Assembly: GCA_040752355.1 (NCBI GenBank)
Contig: JBFMHE010000016.1
Coordinates: 1-64,000 of the forward strand
Direction: 5' to 3'
Origin: Nitrospirota bacterium
GTDB taxonomy: Bacteria > Nitrospirota > Thermodesulfovibrionia > Thermodesulfovibrionales > Dissulfurispiraceae
DNA length: 64,000 bases
In this document: positions 25,612 to 34,154 of the stretch, piece after piece
How positions within the stretch are numbered: position 1 is the stretch's first letter
Layout: each line of letters begins with the position of its first letter
Notes under the pieces: model-generated
Told to the model about the DNA's origin: nothing
What the model saw: only the letters and a program-made list of their open reading frames with translations
The model's database searches: none
Program-made: the position numbers and the translations under genes

Positions 25612-26550
25612 TTATGAACGGCTTCCGGCAGCCGCCGTCTGCCCGGCGTTCTTCTTGTTGCCGAGGAGGACAACGACAGGGCTCGCCACGAACACCGACG
25701 AGTAGGTGCCGATGACGATGCCGAGGATCATGGCAAGGGCGAAATCGTGGAGCACCTCGCCGCCGAAGAGGAAGAGCGCGAGGGCGGCGAGCAGCGTCGT
25801 CAGCGCGGTAACGATCGTCCGCGAGAGCACTTCATTGATGCTCCTGTTGATGATGCTGTTGGTGTCCTCCCGCGAATTGGCGAACCGCTTCAGGTTCTCC
25901 CTGATCCGGTCGAAAATGACCACCGTGTCGGTGAGCGAGTATCCCGCGATCGTGAGCAGGGCGCTCAGGAGAATGAGGTTGATCTCTTTGCCGAGGAGAA
26001 AGAAGATCGCGAGCACGGCGAGCACGTCGTGGAACGTGGCGACCGTGGCGCCGATGCCGAAGCGGAACTGGAACCGCCACGCGATATAGAGCAAGATGCC
26101 GGCAACCGAGACGAGGATAGCCTTGAGGGCGTCCTGCCTCAGCCGGGAGCCGACCTTCGGGCCGATCTCGGTCGTCGAGTCGATGACCGGCTGCTTATCG
26201 GCGAACCGCTGGGTGAGGATCTGGGTGATCTTTTCCGATGCCCCGCCGAGCTGCTCATCCTGCTTTTTCACCCTGACGAGCACCTTGTTCTCGGTCGGGA
26301 GATCCTGGAGATCGAAGTCCCGCAGCCCGCCCTGCTCCAGGGCAGTCCGCACCTGCTGGAGCGGAACGGACTGGGCGAACTTGACCTGCACCGCTGTTCC
26401 GCCCGCGAAATCGACGCCCAGGTTGGCGTTGCCCAGGCCTATCTGCACCAGGGCGAAGATGCCGATGAGCGAGACGACAACGGAGAAGGCGAGCGCAAAC
26501 TTCCTCTTGCCCATGAAATCTATGTTCGTGTTCCTGATAAGCTCGATCAT
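25612..26550 (-). CDS. secF: Protein translocase subunit SecF
   Basis: SecF, with SecD, pulls preproteins through SecYEG using the proton gradient. The 312-residue protein has the N-terminal Sec_GG segment (about 10-35), [33 protein letters not shown], a periplasmic domain, and five further membrane segments including [24 protein letters not shown]. The start overlaps the secD stop by four bases. Confidence 0.96.
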   Translation of the reverse strand: MIELIRNTNIDFMGKRKFALAFSVVVSLIGIFALVQIGLGNANLGVDFAGGTAVQVKFAQSVPLQQVRTALEQGGLRDFDLQDLPTENKVLVRVKKQDEQLGGASEKITQILTQRFADKQPVIDSTTEIGPKVGSRLRQDALKAILVSVAGILLYIAWRFQFRFGIGATVATFHDVLAVLAIFFLLGKEINLILLSALLTIAGYSLTDTVVIFDRIRENLKRFANSREDTNSIINRSINEVLSRTIVTALTTLLAALALFLFGGEVLHDFALAMILGIVIGTYSSVFVASPVVVLLGNKKNAGQTAAAGSRS

Positions 26551-28169
26551 ATGCTCAACCCCTTCACTTCTCCTTTGGAATGCATGACGTCAAAGACCGT
26601 CTTTGTCCCGATGAGCGCGGTGAAGAGATTGATCGTCACACCGAGCATCAGGGTGACCGCGAAGCCCTTGATCGGCCCGGTGCCGAACTGGAACAGCACC
26701 GCAGCGGTCAGCAGCGTGGTGACATGGGAATCGAAGATGGTCCAGAACGCCTTCTTGTAGCCGCCGTCCACCGCTGCCTTCGGCGTCTTGCCGCTGCGCA
26801 GCTCCTCCCGCATACGCTCGAACATGAGCACGTTGGAGTCGACGGCCATACCGATAGTCAGGATGATACCCGCAATGCCGGGCAGGGTGAGCGTCGCATT
26901 CAGCGAAGCCATCGCCCCCAGGAGGAGAATGATGTTCAGCAGCAGCGCGAAGTCGGCGATGACGCCCGAAAGCTTGTAGTAGACGATCATGAAGACGACG
27001 ACGAGGATCGTTCCCACGATGCCCGCCAGCTTGCCCGCATCGATCGAGTCCCGTCCCAGGGACGGCCCTACCGTCACGTTCTGGAGCGTCTTCAGGGGCG
27101 CCGGCAGGGCGCCGGCGCGCAGGACGATGGCGAGGTCCCTCGCCTCTTCCATGGTGAAGCTCCCGGTGATCTGGGCGTCGCCGCCGCTGATGCGCTCCTG
27201 GATGACCGGCGCGGAGTAGACGTTGCCGTCGAGGATGATCGCGAGGCGCTTCTTGACGTTCGCTCCCGTTATGTCCTCGAAGATCTTCGCACCGGCGCTG
27301 TCGAAGGTGATGCCGACATAGGGCTCGCTGAACCGCTGGTCGATATTGACCTTGGCCTCGGTGAGCAGGTCGCCGGTGAGAAGCGTCTGTTTCTTGAGCA
27401 GGATAGGGTGCTTGGTGACGAGCCCGGTCTCCGGGTTGGTGACCCGCTGGAAGAGTATCTCGCTGTCCTCCGGGATCTTGCCCTGGAAACGGTCGATGAG
27501 CGTCTGCTCCTCGCCGGGCAGGATCGAGGCCGGCAGCTCCGCGGCGACCGGCGCCTCGTCATTGACGATCTTGAATTCGAGCTGCGCCGTCCTGCCGATG
27601 ATGTCCACCGCGCGCTTGGGATCCCGCACTCCCGGCAGCTGGACGACGATCTCGTTCTCCGCCTGGCGGTGAATAGTCGGCTCGGCAACACCGAACTGGT
27701 CGATCCTGTTCCGTATGATCTCGAGCACCTGGTCCGTGGCGGTATCCTTGATTCTCTTCTGCTCCGCAGCGGACAGCCCGTAGTGCAGCGCAGCGCCGCT
27801 CTCCGCAAGGGTGAGCGACGGGTAGGTCTCTTCAATGGCCTTGCGCACGTCCATGGTGGCCGGCGTGACAACGATGGAAGCCCCTTCCTTCTTTACCGTC
27901 GCCTGGATCTTCTTGCGCTCCAGGAGCCCGCCGAGAGACGAAGCGATGCGCTCGGTCGCGATATCGACCGCCTTATCGCCCTCCACCTCGAAGACGAGGT
28001 GCAGCCCGCCCTGGAGATCGAGCCCCAGCACAATGCCCTTGGCCGGCATGTTCTTCTTCCACCAGTCGGGCAGGCCCTGGAAGAGCGGCAGGTTAGGCAG
28101 GAAAAATACTATCGAAAGAACTACGGTAATCGCGATAAGGATTACCCTCCACAAAACCCCCTTCTTCAT
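26547..28169 (-). CDS. secD: Protein translocase subunit SecD
   Basis: The 540-residue partner of SecF, with one N-terminal membrane segment (about 8-26), a large periplasmic P1 domain (about 40-370, starting [18 protein letters not shown]), and five membrane segments near the C-terminus with [22 protein letters not shown]. The order yajC-secD-secF is the standard one. The 84-base gap to yajC has no promoter that I can see. Confidence 0.96.
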   Translation of the reverse strand: MKKGVLWRVILIAITVVLSIVFFLPNLPLFQGLPDWWKKNMPAKGIVLGLDLQGGLHLVFEVEGDKAVDIATERIASSLGGLLERKKIQATVKKEGASIVVTPATMDVRKAIEETYPSLTLAESGAALHYGLSAAEQKRIKDTATDQVLEIIRNRIDQFGVAEPTIHRQAENEIVVQLPGVRDPKRAVDIIGRTAQLEFKIVNDEAPVAAELPASILPGEEQTLIDRFQGKIPEDSEILFQRVTNPETGLVTKHPILLKKQTLLTGDLLTEAKVNIDQRFSEPYVGITFDSAGAKIFEDITGANVKKRLAIILDGNVYSAPVIQERISGGDAQITGSFTMEEARDLAIVLRAGALPAPLKTLQNVTVGPSLGRDSIDAGKLAGIVGTILVVVFMIVYYKLSGVIADFALLLNIILLLGAMASLNATLTLPGIAGIILTIGMAVDSNVLMFERMREELRSGKTPKAAVDGGYKKAFWTIFDSHVTTLLTAAVLFQFGTGPIKGFAVTLMLGVTINLFTALIGTKTVFDVMHSKGEVKGLSI

Positions 28170-28253
28170 CTATGTCCCATCCTCCGTATTTCTAAACCCT
28201 ACTCGTACAGGTATTCGTTCGTCCTTTAGGATTTAGGATTTTGGCTTTGACCG

Positions 28254-28607
28254 TTAGTCTTCGTCAGACGCCGGACGGACGGCAGCGATATACCCCTTGC
28301 CGAACTTCACCTTCACGTTTTCGGCTACCTTGAGGACCACCGTATTCGTTCCGACACTTTCCACAACGCCGTAAATGCCCCCGGCGGTGACTACCTTATC
28401 GCCCTTCTTGACATTGTCGAGCATCTGTTTGTGCTCTTTCGCCTTCTTCTGCTGCGGCCTGATGAGCAGGAAGTAGAAGACGACGAAGATCAGCACCAGG
28501 GGAAGCAGGCTGCCCAGAACCCCCTGTATTCCGCCCCCTTGTCCTCCGCCCTGCGGAGCAGGTCCCATGGCATAGGCCTCGGACGCTAATCCCAAAAGTG
28601 ATATCAT
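28254..28607 (-). CDS. yajC: Preprotein translocase accessory protein YajC
   Basis: The 117-residue protein has a single membrane segment (about 33-52, LLPLVLIFVVFYFLLIRPQQKK), the family hallmark, and a small cytoplasmic domain (LDNVKKGDKVVTAGGIYGVV). It has a Gly-rich N-terminal stretch (MGPAPQGGGQGGG) after a short hydrophobic lead. Start ATG 28607 has GGGAGG upstream. It is first in the yajC-secD-secF(-recJ-panB) run. Confidence 0.94.
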   Translation of the reverse strand: MISLLGLASEAYAMGPAPQGGGQGGGIQGVLGSLLPLVLIFVVFYFLLIRPQQKKAKEHKQMLDNVKKGDKVVTAGGIYGVVESVGTNTVVLKVAENVKVKFGKGYIAAVRPASDED

Positions 28608-28679
28608 TGCCGCACCTCCCGTATACGATGTAGTTCGCTGATGAGCATATAAGGCAAGCGTTTCGAGAAATTTCCTTAT

Positions 28680-28708
28680 ATAGTAACAGTCTTACATAAA
28701 AATCGCAA
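28680..28708 (-). promoter_or_regulatory. Promoter of the yajC-secDF operon
   Basis: On the minus strand TTGCGA (28703-28708), a 17-base spacer and TACTAT (28680-28685), with TGT just before the -10 giving an extended -10. Transcription would start about 65 bases before yajC. Confidence 0.5.
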
Positions 28709-28740
28709 GATTTCCGGGGCTCGGGAGGGCAGAGAGGATA

Positions 28741-29574
28741 TCACGGGACGAGAGAGAGCTCTTTCAGATAGCGCTCGAAGAGCGCGAGCCCCTTCCTGTG
28801 CTCCGCGGTGAGCTCATAGTCGAGCTTGCTCCAGTAGTCGAGTATCTCCCCTTCGGACATGAACGCCCTCAGCGGCGAATGCCGCGCGATCTCGGGAAGA
28901 GCCCTGAGCGCCCGCTCCTTCGCCGCATCCAGGTCCTTCAAAAAGGCGTCGAGCGCCGGCGCCTTCTCCCCGATGCCGGGACGCACGATCCAGAGCGCGA
29001 AGACAAAGGGGAGCCCGGTATGCCGGTACCAGAGCTCGCCGAGGTCATATGCAACGGGGCAAGGGGCAGGGGGCAAGGGGCAGGGATGTTCCGCCTCTCG
29101 CCCCCTTGCTCCCTGTCCCTTTGCGTACTTGAGCGCATCGTCGCCGATGAGGAGAAAGGCCGCTGCGCCGGCATCCTCGGGCGCCTCCGACACGATGAAC
29201 GTGCTCCGCACCTCGTGGAAGCGTTCAAGGATGATGCGCAGCAGGGCGACGGAGGTCTCCGACTGCGCGGTGACGGCGATCGTCGCGCCGGCCAGCTCCC
29301 CGGGAGGACGCTCTGAAAAGAGAAAGACGCTCCCCACCGGCCCCCGGGAGCTGATGGAGTGCCCTTCGACGATGCGATAGAAGGCAGCGTCCCGCAGATA
29401 CTCGATCGATGAGGAGGGGCTGATATCGACAGCGCCCTCGCGGAGCATCCGGTTTACCCGCGAGGGGACGCCTTCGACGAACTCGTAGGACGAGCAGTCG
29501 AAGGCGGTCTCGAGGGTATAGAAAATGGGGAAGAGATTCGCGTACGGGATCTTCCCGACTCTGAGCTTCTCCAT
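28741..29574 (-). CDS. mqnA: Chorismate dehydratase MqnA (futalosine pathway)
   Basis: MqnA converts chorismate to 3-[(1-carboxyvinyl)oxy]benzoate, the first step of menaquinone synthesis by the futalosine route. The 277-residue protein has the start LRVGKIPYANLFPIF, VDISPSSSIEYLRDA, LLIGDDALKY and AYDLGELWYRHTGLPFVFALW. Between the last two, residues about 152-173 (KGQGARGREAEHPCPLPPAP, with two Cys-Pro pairs) are not family-like. They are encoded by a GGGGCAAGGGGCAGGG-type repeat (29055-29122), so a repeat seems to have been inserted in frame in a surface loop. Other mqn genes are not adjacent. Confidence 0.92.
   Translation of the reverse strand: MEKLRVGKIPYANLFPIFYTLETAFDCSSYEFVEGVPSRVNRMLREGAVDISPSSSIEYLRDAAFYRIVEGHSISSRGPVGSVFLFSERPPGELAGATIAVTAQSETSVALLRIILERFHEVRSTFIVSEAPEDAGAAAFLLIGDDALKYAKGQGARGREAEHPCPLPPAPCPVAYDLGELWYRHTGLPFVFALWIVRPGIGEKAPALDAFLKDLDAAKERALRALPEIARHSPLRAFMSEGEILDYWSKLDYELTAEHRKGLALFERYLKELSLVP
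29055..29122. repeat. GGGGCAAGGGGCAGGG repeat inside mqnA
   Basis: On the plus strand, gggcaaggggcaggg occurs in tandem at about 29056-29085. The inverted form cccccttgctccctgtccc follows at about 29101-29119, so the tract can fold back on itself. It lies within the mqnA reading frame and keeps it open. Confidence 0.7.
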
Positions 29575-29583
29575 GTAACCGCG

Positions 29584-31032
29584 TTATCCCTTCACCACGC
29601 CCAGGGGCCGGAGCCGCGCCACCTTTTTCGATATCCCCGCATTATGGACCACGTTCACCACGTTGTCGATATCCTTGTACGCCTCCGACATCTCCTCGGC
29701 GAGCGTCTCCCGTCCGGCTGATTTGACGATGATCCCCTTGTCTTCCATTTCACGCCATATCGCCCTGCCCTTTGCCTGCCTGATCGCCTGGTGGCGCGAG
29801 AGCATCCTGCCGGCGCCATGACAGGTCGAGCCGAAGGTCTCCTGCATCGCCCGCTCGGTGCCGAGGAGGACAAAGGAGGCCCGTCCCATATCGCCGGGAA
29901 TGAGCACCGGCTGGCCGAGCGGCCGATAGATATCCGGCAGCTCGGGATGCCCCGGGGGAAAGGCCCTCGTGCTTCCCTTGCGATGCACCACGACCTTTCT
30001 CTTCCGCCCGTTGACGGTATGCTCCTCGATCTTGGCGATGTTGTGGGCCACGTCGTAAACGAGCGACATGCCCAGCTCTCTCGGCGAGCGGCCGAAGGTC
30101 TGCATGAAGGCCTCCCGCGCCCAGTGCATGATGCACTGCCGGTTCGCCCAGGCGTAATTCGCGGCAGCCCTCATCGCGCCGAGATACTCCTGCGCCTCGC
30201 GGCTCGCGACCGGCGCGCAGGCGAGCTCGCGGTCGGGCAGGCTGATGCCGTACTTCTCGACCGCCCGCGCCATGACCTCCAGGAAATCGGTGCATACCTG
30301 GTGCCCGAAGCCCCGCGAGCCGGTATGGATCATCACGGTCACCTGCCCCGGGAAGAGGCCGAGCGCGTTTGCCGCCTTCTCCTCGTAAACCGTATCGACA
30401 TACTGCACTTCGAGAAAATGGTTGCCGCTGCCGAGCGTACCCTGCTGCGCCCTGCCCCGCTCGTAGGCCTTCTTGCTGATGAGGCCGGGGTCGGCGCCGT
30501 CGATGCAGCCGCCCGACTCGATCCGTTCGAGGTCCGACAGCTCCCCGTATCCCTGCTCTACGGCCCACCGCGCGCCTTTCAGCAATAATCTCCGTTCGTC
30601 ATCGGGACCGAGCCGGATCTTCCCCTTCGAGCCCACTCCCGAAGGCACTTCGTTGTAGAGGACCCCGACGAGGTCCTTCATCCTCGGGACAATCTCATCT
30701 TTCGTGAGATTGCTCCTGAGGAGCCGGACCCCTCAATTGATGTCGTAGCCCACCCCGCCCGGGGATATGATACCCTCCTGCATGTCGAAGGCGGCGACGC
30801 CGCCTATCGAGAAGCCGTACCCGGTATGGACGTCCGGCATGGCGAGGGATGCGCCGACAATGCCCGGCAGGGTCGCGACGTTCGCCACCTGCTCCACCGA
30901 ACCCGCTTCGAGCGCTTCCTCGAGGACGCTGTCGACATAGATTATACCCCTGGTCCTCATGCCCGGCTTGTAATCGTCCGGCACCTCGACCCTGTTTGCA
31001 TCCAGTCTCTTGAGCTTCTCAACCAGCGGCAT
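29584..31032 (-). CDS. rtcB: RNA ligase RtcB, putative selenoprotein (in-frame TGA at 30733-30735)
   Basis: RtcB joins RNA 2',3'-cyclic phosphate or 3'-phosphate ends to 5'-OH ends through a GMP-histidine intermediate, with Mn. Reading through one TGA gives 482 residues, the normal length. The TGA is codon 100, in [19 protein letters not shown], exactly where all RtcBs I know have the metal-binding catalytic Cys. The frame is intact on both sides, and all other active-site parts are present: [33 protein letters not shown] and [16 protein letters not shown]-like hairpin follows the TGA. Start ATG 31032 has AGGAGGG upstream. The alternative is a nonsense mutation or base error. Archease is just upstream. 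Confidence 0.88.
30690..30712 (-). promoter_or_regulatory. Putative bacterial SECIS hairpin in rtcB
   Basis: In the message, the stem CAATCTCA / TGAGATTG (8 of 8 pairs) closes the loop CGAAAGA; it can be extended by a G-U and two G-C pairs past one mismatch. The stem starts 20 nt and the loop 28 nt after the UGA, and the second loop base is G. Published descriptions of bacterial SECIS elements give a loop at about 16-37 nt from the UGA with a G among the first two loop bases, so the fit is good. A smaller competing hairpin GCTCC-TCA-GGAGC lies between. Confidence 0.7.
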
Positions 31033-31058
31033 AGGAACCCTCCTGAATTCTGCTTATA

Positions 31059-31472
31059 TCATATATCGAAAATCACCGCGACCTCCCACCGGCCGTCCGA
31101 CTCGGCCACTTTGATGCGGTGGTAGGTCGCAGCCTTGATGAGCAGCCGCCGCTCATGCCGGTCGGCATCGAACTCCTCTCCATGCACCGTCGCCCTGATC
31201 GCGGTATCGGAGAGCTCGGCGATATCGACGCGCTTGCCGATAAAGCCGTAGGTGTCGAAGTGGAATATCAGCTCGTTGAGATAGTTGACGAGCAAGCCTT
31301 CCGGAGAGTCCCCTTCTGCCCTCACCTCGAGGTCCTGCCTCTCCGTGATCGCGGACAGATCGGTGATCAGAGCGTACATGCCGAGAGCGGCATTGCCGAA
31401 GGCCTCCTCGCGGCTCGCGCCGAAGGCCTCCAGCCCCACATCGCCGGAGAGATCGAGCACCCTGAAATTCAT
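31059..31472 (-). CDS. Archease (RtcB activator)
   Basis: Archease speeds the guanylylation and turnover of RtcB and broadens its nucleotide use. The 137-residue protein begins MNFRVLDLSGDVGLEAFG and has the metal-binding acidic residues of the family (D-x-x-L region near the N-terminus, LVNYLNELIFHFDTYGF in the middle, KAATYHRIKV near the end). Its stop is 26 bases before the rtcB start. ATG 31472 has no Shine-Dalgarno sequence; a TGCTATTAT extended -10 (31478-31486) ends five bases upstream, so translation is probably leaderless. A GTG five codons earlier lies inside that promoter element and is rejected. Confidence 0.92.
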   Translation of the reverse strand: MNFRVLDLSGDVGLEAFGASREEAFGNAALGMYALITDLSAITERQDLEVRAEGDSPEGLLVNYLNELIFHFDTYGFIGKRVDIAELSDTAIRATVHGEEFDADRHERRLLIKAATYHRIKVAESDGRWEVAVIFDI

Positions 31473-31575
31473 ACTAAATAATAGCACACGGCTAGCCGGA
31501 ATACGCGCGAGACGGACAAACGATGAGCGTGAGGCGGGCGAATAGAGAAGAGGGATGCTGGTATTGCCGTAAGCT

Positions 31576-31614
31576 CCCTCTTCTTCTTACTTCTTACTTC
31601 TTACTTCTTACTTT
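31576..31614. repeat. TTACTTC tandem repeat
   Basis: ttacttc units repeat four times (ttcttacttcttacttcttac...) in the space between the divergent archease and release-factor-like genes. The tract resembles the complement of the purine repeat at 10955-11014. Confidence 0.7.
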
Positions 31615-31621
31615 TCTGTTT

Positions 31622-31630
31622 TGCTATAAT
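31622..31630 (+). promoter_or_regulatory. Extended -10 promoter of the GGQ protein gene
   Basis: TGCTATAAT is a perfect extended -10 (TG at 31622-31623, TATAAT at 31625-31630). No good -35 is seen; the pyrimidine repeat occupies that place. The untranslated leader would be about 20 bases. Confidence 0.5.
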
Positions 31631-31655
31631 TATTTCAGTTGGGGGAAGGATGAGG

Positions 31656-32018
31656 ATGATCACGTTTGCGGTAAGCGAAGAGAAGAACCGCTGGCTCAGG
31701 GCCAGGATGGAAGAGCTCGGCATCGCCGAGGCCGATATCGAGGAGAAGTTCATCCGCTCTTCCGGCAAGGGCGGGCAGCATGTGAACAAGGCCTCCACCT
31801 GCGTCTATATCAGGCACCTGCCGACCGGCATCGAGATAAAATGCATGAAGGACCGGAGCCAGTCCGTGAACCGCTTCCTCGCGCGGCGGGAGCTCGTCGA
31901 GGCCGTTGAGCGGAGGTCGGGCGTGATGACCGCGGAAGATATCAAAAGAGAGAGGATAAGAAAGCAGAAGGCGAAGAGCAGGAGACGGTCGCAGGCAAAG
32001 CATCAGGAGAGGGCATAA
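31656..32018 (+). CDS. Release-factor-like GGQ protein (ribosome rescue type)
   Basis: A 120-residue protein made of the peptidyl-tRNA hydrolysis domain of class I release factors: IRSSGKGGQHVNKASTC carries the GGQ loop. It lacks the codon-recognition domains and ends in a basic tail (KRERIRKQKAKSRRRSQAKH), as in ArfB/YaeJ, where the tail occupies the empty mRNA channel. It should release peptides from stalled ribosomes; this is inference from the family. Start ATG 31656 is preferred over ATG 31650 because GGGGGAAGG is then well spaced. It is divergent from archease-rtcB; PrfH, a related GGQ protein, is paired with RtcB2 in other bacteria. Confidence 0.85.
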   Translation: MITFAVSEEKNRWLRARMEELGIAEADIEEKFIRSSGKGGQHVNKASTCVYIRHLPTGIEIKCMKDRSQSVNRFLARRELVEAVERRSGVMTAEDIKRERIRKQKAKSRRRSQAKHQERA

Positions 32019-32039
32019 AAGCTCCCGCCGTTCGCCGGA

Positions 32040-32759
32040 CTATCTCTTTCTCCCGATCATATCGAGGACCTCTATAATGCTGTCCGCCATCAGGCGTATC
32101 GCCCGCTCCCCCTTCTCTCTCGAGGCCTTTTTCGGATCGCCCCAGACGCCGCCCGGCCAATATTTGACCTTGTCCTTTACACTGAAGGGTTTGGGGATTG
32201 CGGGATACTCTTCGGCAGCCCTTCCTTTGACCAGCCCGGGAGCGAGATAGAGCATCATCGAAGTCTCGATCTCGCCCGCGTGAGAATCGTTGGCGGTCTC
32301 GGCGATCTGGGAGAGCTCTCTCCAGAGGAGATCGTAGGGGGTGAAGGCGGCAATCGCTGCATTATCCAATGTCTCGACCAGCTCCTCCGCTGTTTCTTTG
32401 AGCGCCGCCATGTGCTGGCTTCCTCCATGCCCCGAGACGAGGATGAAGTTCCGCAGCCCCTTCTTGTACGCCTCTGTCACGAGGTCCCTCGAAAGGGACC
32501 TGAGCGTTGCAGGAGAGATGCTGATCGTACCCGGGTGATCTTTCGTCGTGGTGCAGACGCCGTAGTACGTGAGAGGAGCGAGAAAGAATTTCCGTTTCTC
32601 CGCCGCCAGCTTGAGCGCCTCATCGATGATAAGGGAGTCGGTGTGCAGGGGGAGATGGCTGCCGTGCTCCTCGATCGTGCCGAACGGATAGACGATCGTC
32701 TTCGTCTGCCTGAGGTATTTCTTGAACTCGTTCATGGTGATCTGCTCTAAGCGTATCAT
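32040..32759 (-). CDS. Creatininase-family amidohydrolase
   Basis: The 239-residue protein has the metal-binding pattern of the creatininase fold: FGTIEEHGSHLPLHTDS (Glu, His, Asp), VSGHGGSQH (His) and NDSHAGEIETSMML (Glu). Members cleave small cyclic amides or act in cofactor maturation (for example MftE and the riboflavin-pathway enzyme ArfB of archaea), so the substrate cannot be named. No mycofactocin genes are nearby. It is convergent with the GGQ protein gene and starts with GAGGAG upstream. Confidence 0.85.
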   Translation of the reverse strand: MIRLEQITMNEFKKYLRQTKTIVYPFGTIEEHGSHLPLHTDSLIIDEALKLAAEKRKFFLAPLTYYGVCTTTKDHPGTISISPATLRSLSRDLVTEAYKKGLRNFILVSGHGGSQHMAALKETAEELVETLDNAAIAAFTPYDLLWRELSQIAETANDSHAGEIETSMMLYLAPGLVKGRAAEEYPAIPKPFSVKDKVKYWPGGVWGDPKKASREKGERAIRLMADSIIEVLDMIGRKR

Positions 32760-32785
32760 GGCGCTCCTCGGGGAAGTTTTAGGAA

Positions 32786-32814
32786 ATTGTACCCGGCGGC
32801 GGGCCTGCGGTCAA
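32786..32814 (-). promoter_or_regulatory. Sigma-70 promoter of the creatininase-family gene
   Basis: On the minus strand TTGACC (32809-32814), a 17-base spacer and TACAAT (32786-32791), close to consensus. The leader would be about 20 bases and include the GAGGAG ribosome binding site. Confidence 0.6.
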
Positions 32815-32905
32815 GGGCAGAACGCGTTGCAAAAGCAGGACGAATAAGGTACGCTTATGTATGATCACGCCCGCCGGACACGGGATGCACAAGACGGAGG
32901 AGCAA

Positions 32906-34096
32906 ATGCCGCCCTCCACCGCTCCCACCTTCACCGTCGATTCCGTTGCGCGGATATACAAGGGCGCCTTCTCTACTGCCGCCACCGTACAGCTGCTCCT
33001 CAAGGGCAGGGAGTCCTTCCAGACCATCTTCGATGCGGTCGGCAAAGCGGAGAAATTCGTATGCCTCGAGTTCTACATCTACCGGAACGACGAGACCGGC
33101 ACACAGCTCGCGGAGATACTGAAACAGAAGAGCCGCGAGGGAGTGAGAGTCTATTTACTCTACGACCACTTCGGCTCTCTCGGCACGCCCCGGAAATTCT
33201 GGCAGGACCTGAGGGCCGCAGGGGTGAAGATCTGCGCCTCCCGCCCCTTCAAATGGGCGGCGCCCTTCCATTACGTCCACCGGAACCATACCAAGCTGAT
33301 CGTCATCGATGCAGAGAGGGCCTTTACCGGAGGACTGAACATCGCCAACGAATACAGCGGCTTTCATCTCAGGATCAAAGGGATGGGCTGGCGCGATACG
33401 GGCATTCTCCTCGAGGGGCCGGTGGCCTATAAGCTCGCCGAGATATTTTCGAAGACATGGAATACCTGGAGCAAGGAGAGGATCAGACTCCCCTACGGCG
33501 GGACAAAGCACGCGCTGGACCTCTTCTGCGCGCCCACCGGCGCCTGTCCGCTCCCGGTCATGCCGATCTTCGTCACCTCCGCCCGGGGGAGGAGAAAGCT
33601 GCGGAGGGTCCTCTACTACAGCATCAACCATGCGCAAAAGAGCATCCTCCTGACGACCGCCTACTTTACCCCCAGCTGGCGCATGGTAGAGACGCTCGAG
33701 AACGCAGTCAACCGCGGGGTCGCCGTCAAGCTGCTCGTGCCCGGGGTCAGCGATGTCCCTGCCGCGTCCTACGCCGGACGTGCTTTCTTCTCACGCCTGC
33801 TCAGGGCCGGCGTCGAAATCCATACCTACAACGGTCAGATCCTCCACGCAAAGACCTTCATCTTCGACGGCTGCTGGAGCATCGTGGGGTCGACCAATCT
33901 CGATTTCCAGTCATTCCGCTACAACGACGAGGGCAATGTCGGCATCCTCCATGAAGGGTTCGCGGAGCAGATGAAAGATATCTTCGAGGAAGACCTGCGC
34001 AACGCGACCCGGATCACCCTCGACGAATGGCGGCGCAGGCCGATGAGCGACAAGCTTAAGGAGCACTTCTTCTCGCTCTTCAGGAGAAGGCTGTGA
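32906..34096 (+). CDS. Phospholipase D-family protein, cardiolipin synthase type
   Basis: A 396-residue protein with two HKD motifs: HRNHTKLIVIDAERAFTGG (about 130-150) and HAKTFIFDGCWSIVGSTNLD (about 325-345). The domain order and the FYIYRNDETG and TAYFTPSWRMVETL segments fit cardiolipin synthases, which condense phospholipids. It lacks the usual N-terminal membrane segments, so it resembles E. coli ClsB/ClsC more than ClsA. Start ATG 32906 has GGAGG five bases upstream; ATGs at 32861 and 32885 are in frame but without such a site. Confidence 0.9.
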   Translation: MPPSTAPTFTVDSVARIYKGAFSTAATVQLLLKGRESFQTIFDAVGKAEKFVCLEFYIYRNDETGTQLAEILKQKSREGVRVYLLYDHFGSLGTPRKFWQDLRAAGVKICASRPFKWAAPFHYVHRNHTKLIVIDAERAFTGGLNIANEYSGFHLRIKGMGWRDTGILLEGPVAYKLAEIFSKTWNTWSKERIRLPYGGTKHALDLFCAPTGACPLPVMPIFVTSARGRRKLRRVLYYSINHAQKSILLTTAYFTPSWRMVETLENAVNRGVAVKLLVPGVSDVPAASYAGRAFFSRLLRAGVEIHTYNGQILHAKTFIFDGCWSIVGSTNLDFQSFRYNDEGNVGILHEGFAEQMKDIFEEDLRNATRITLDEWRRRPMSDKLKEHFFSLFRRRL

Positions 34097-34118
34097 TACA
34101 TGAACCTGAGCCTGGATA

Positions 34119-34153
34119 TTGACAAATTCATTACAATGTAGTTACATTGTAAT
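34119..34153 (+). promoter_or_regulatory. brnT promoter with overlapping palindromic operator
   Basis: TTGACA (34119-34124) and TTACAT (34142-34147) with a 17-base spacer. A perfect inverted repeat ATTACAATGTA-GT-TACATTGTAAT (34130-34153) covers the -10 and is the probable operator for the BrnA antitoxin, which is known to repress its own operon. The expected transcription start falls at or next to the brnT ATG. Confidence 0.7.
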
Positions 34154-34154
34154 C

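Noticed and set aside
30733-30735. rtcB as a pseudogene or two separate genes
   Set aside because: Both parts are in the same frame with full conservation, the TGA falls exactly on the conserved Cys, and a SECIS-like hairpin follows; a random nonsense mutation would rarely show all three. It cannot be fully excluded.
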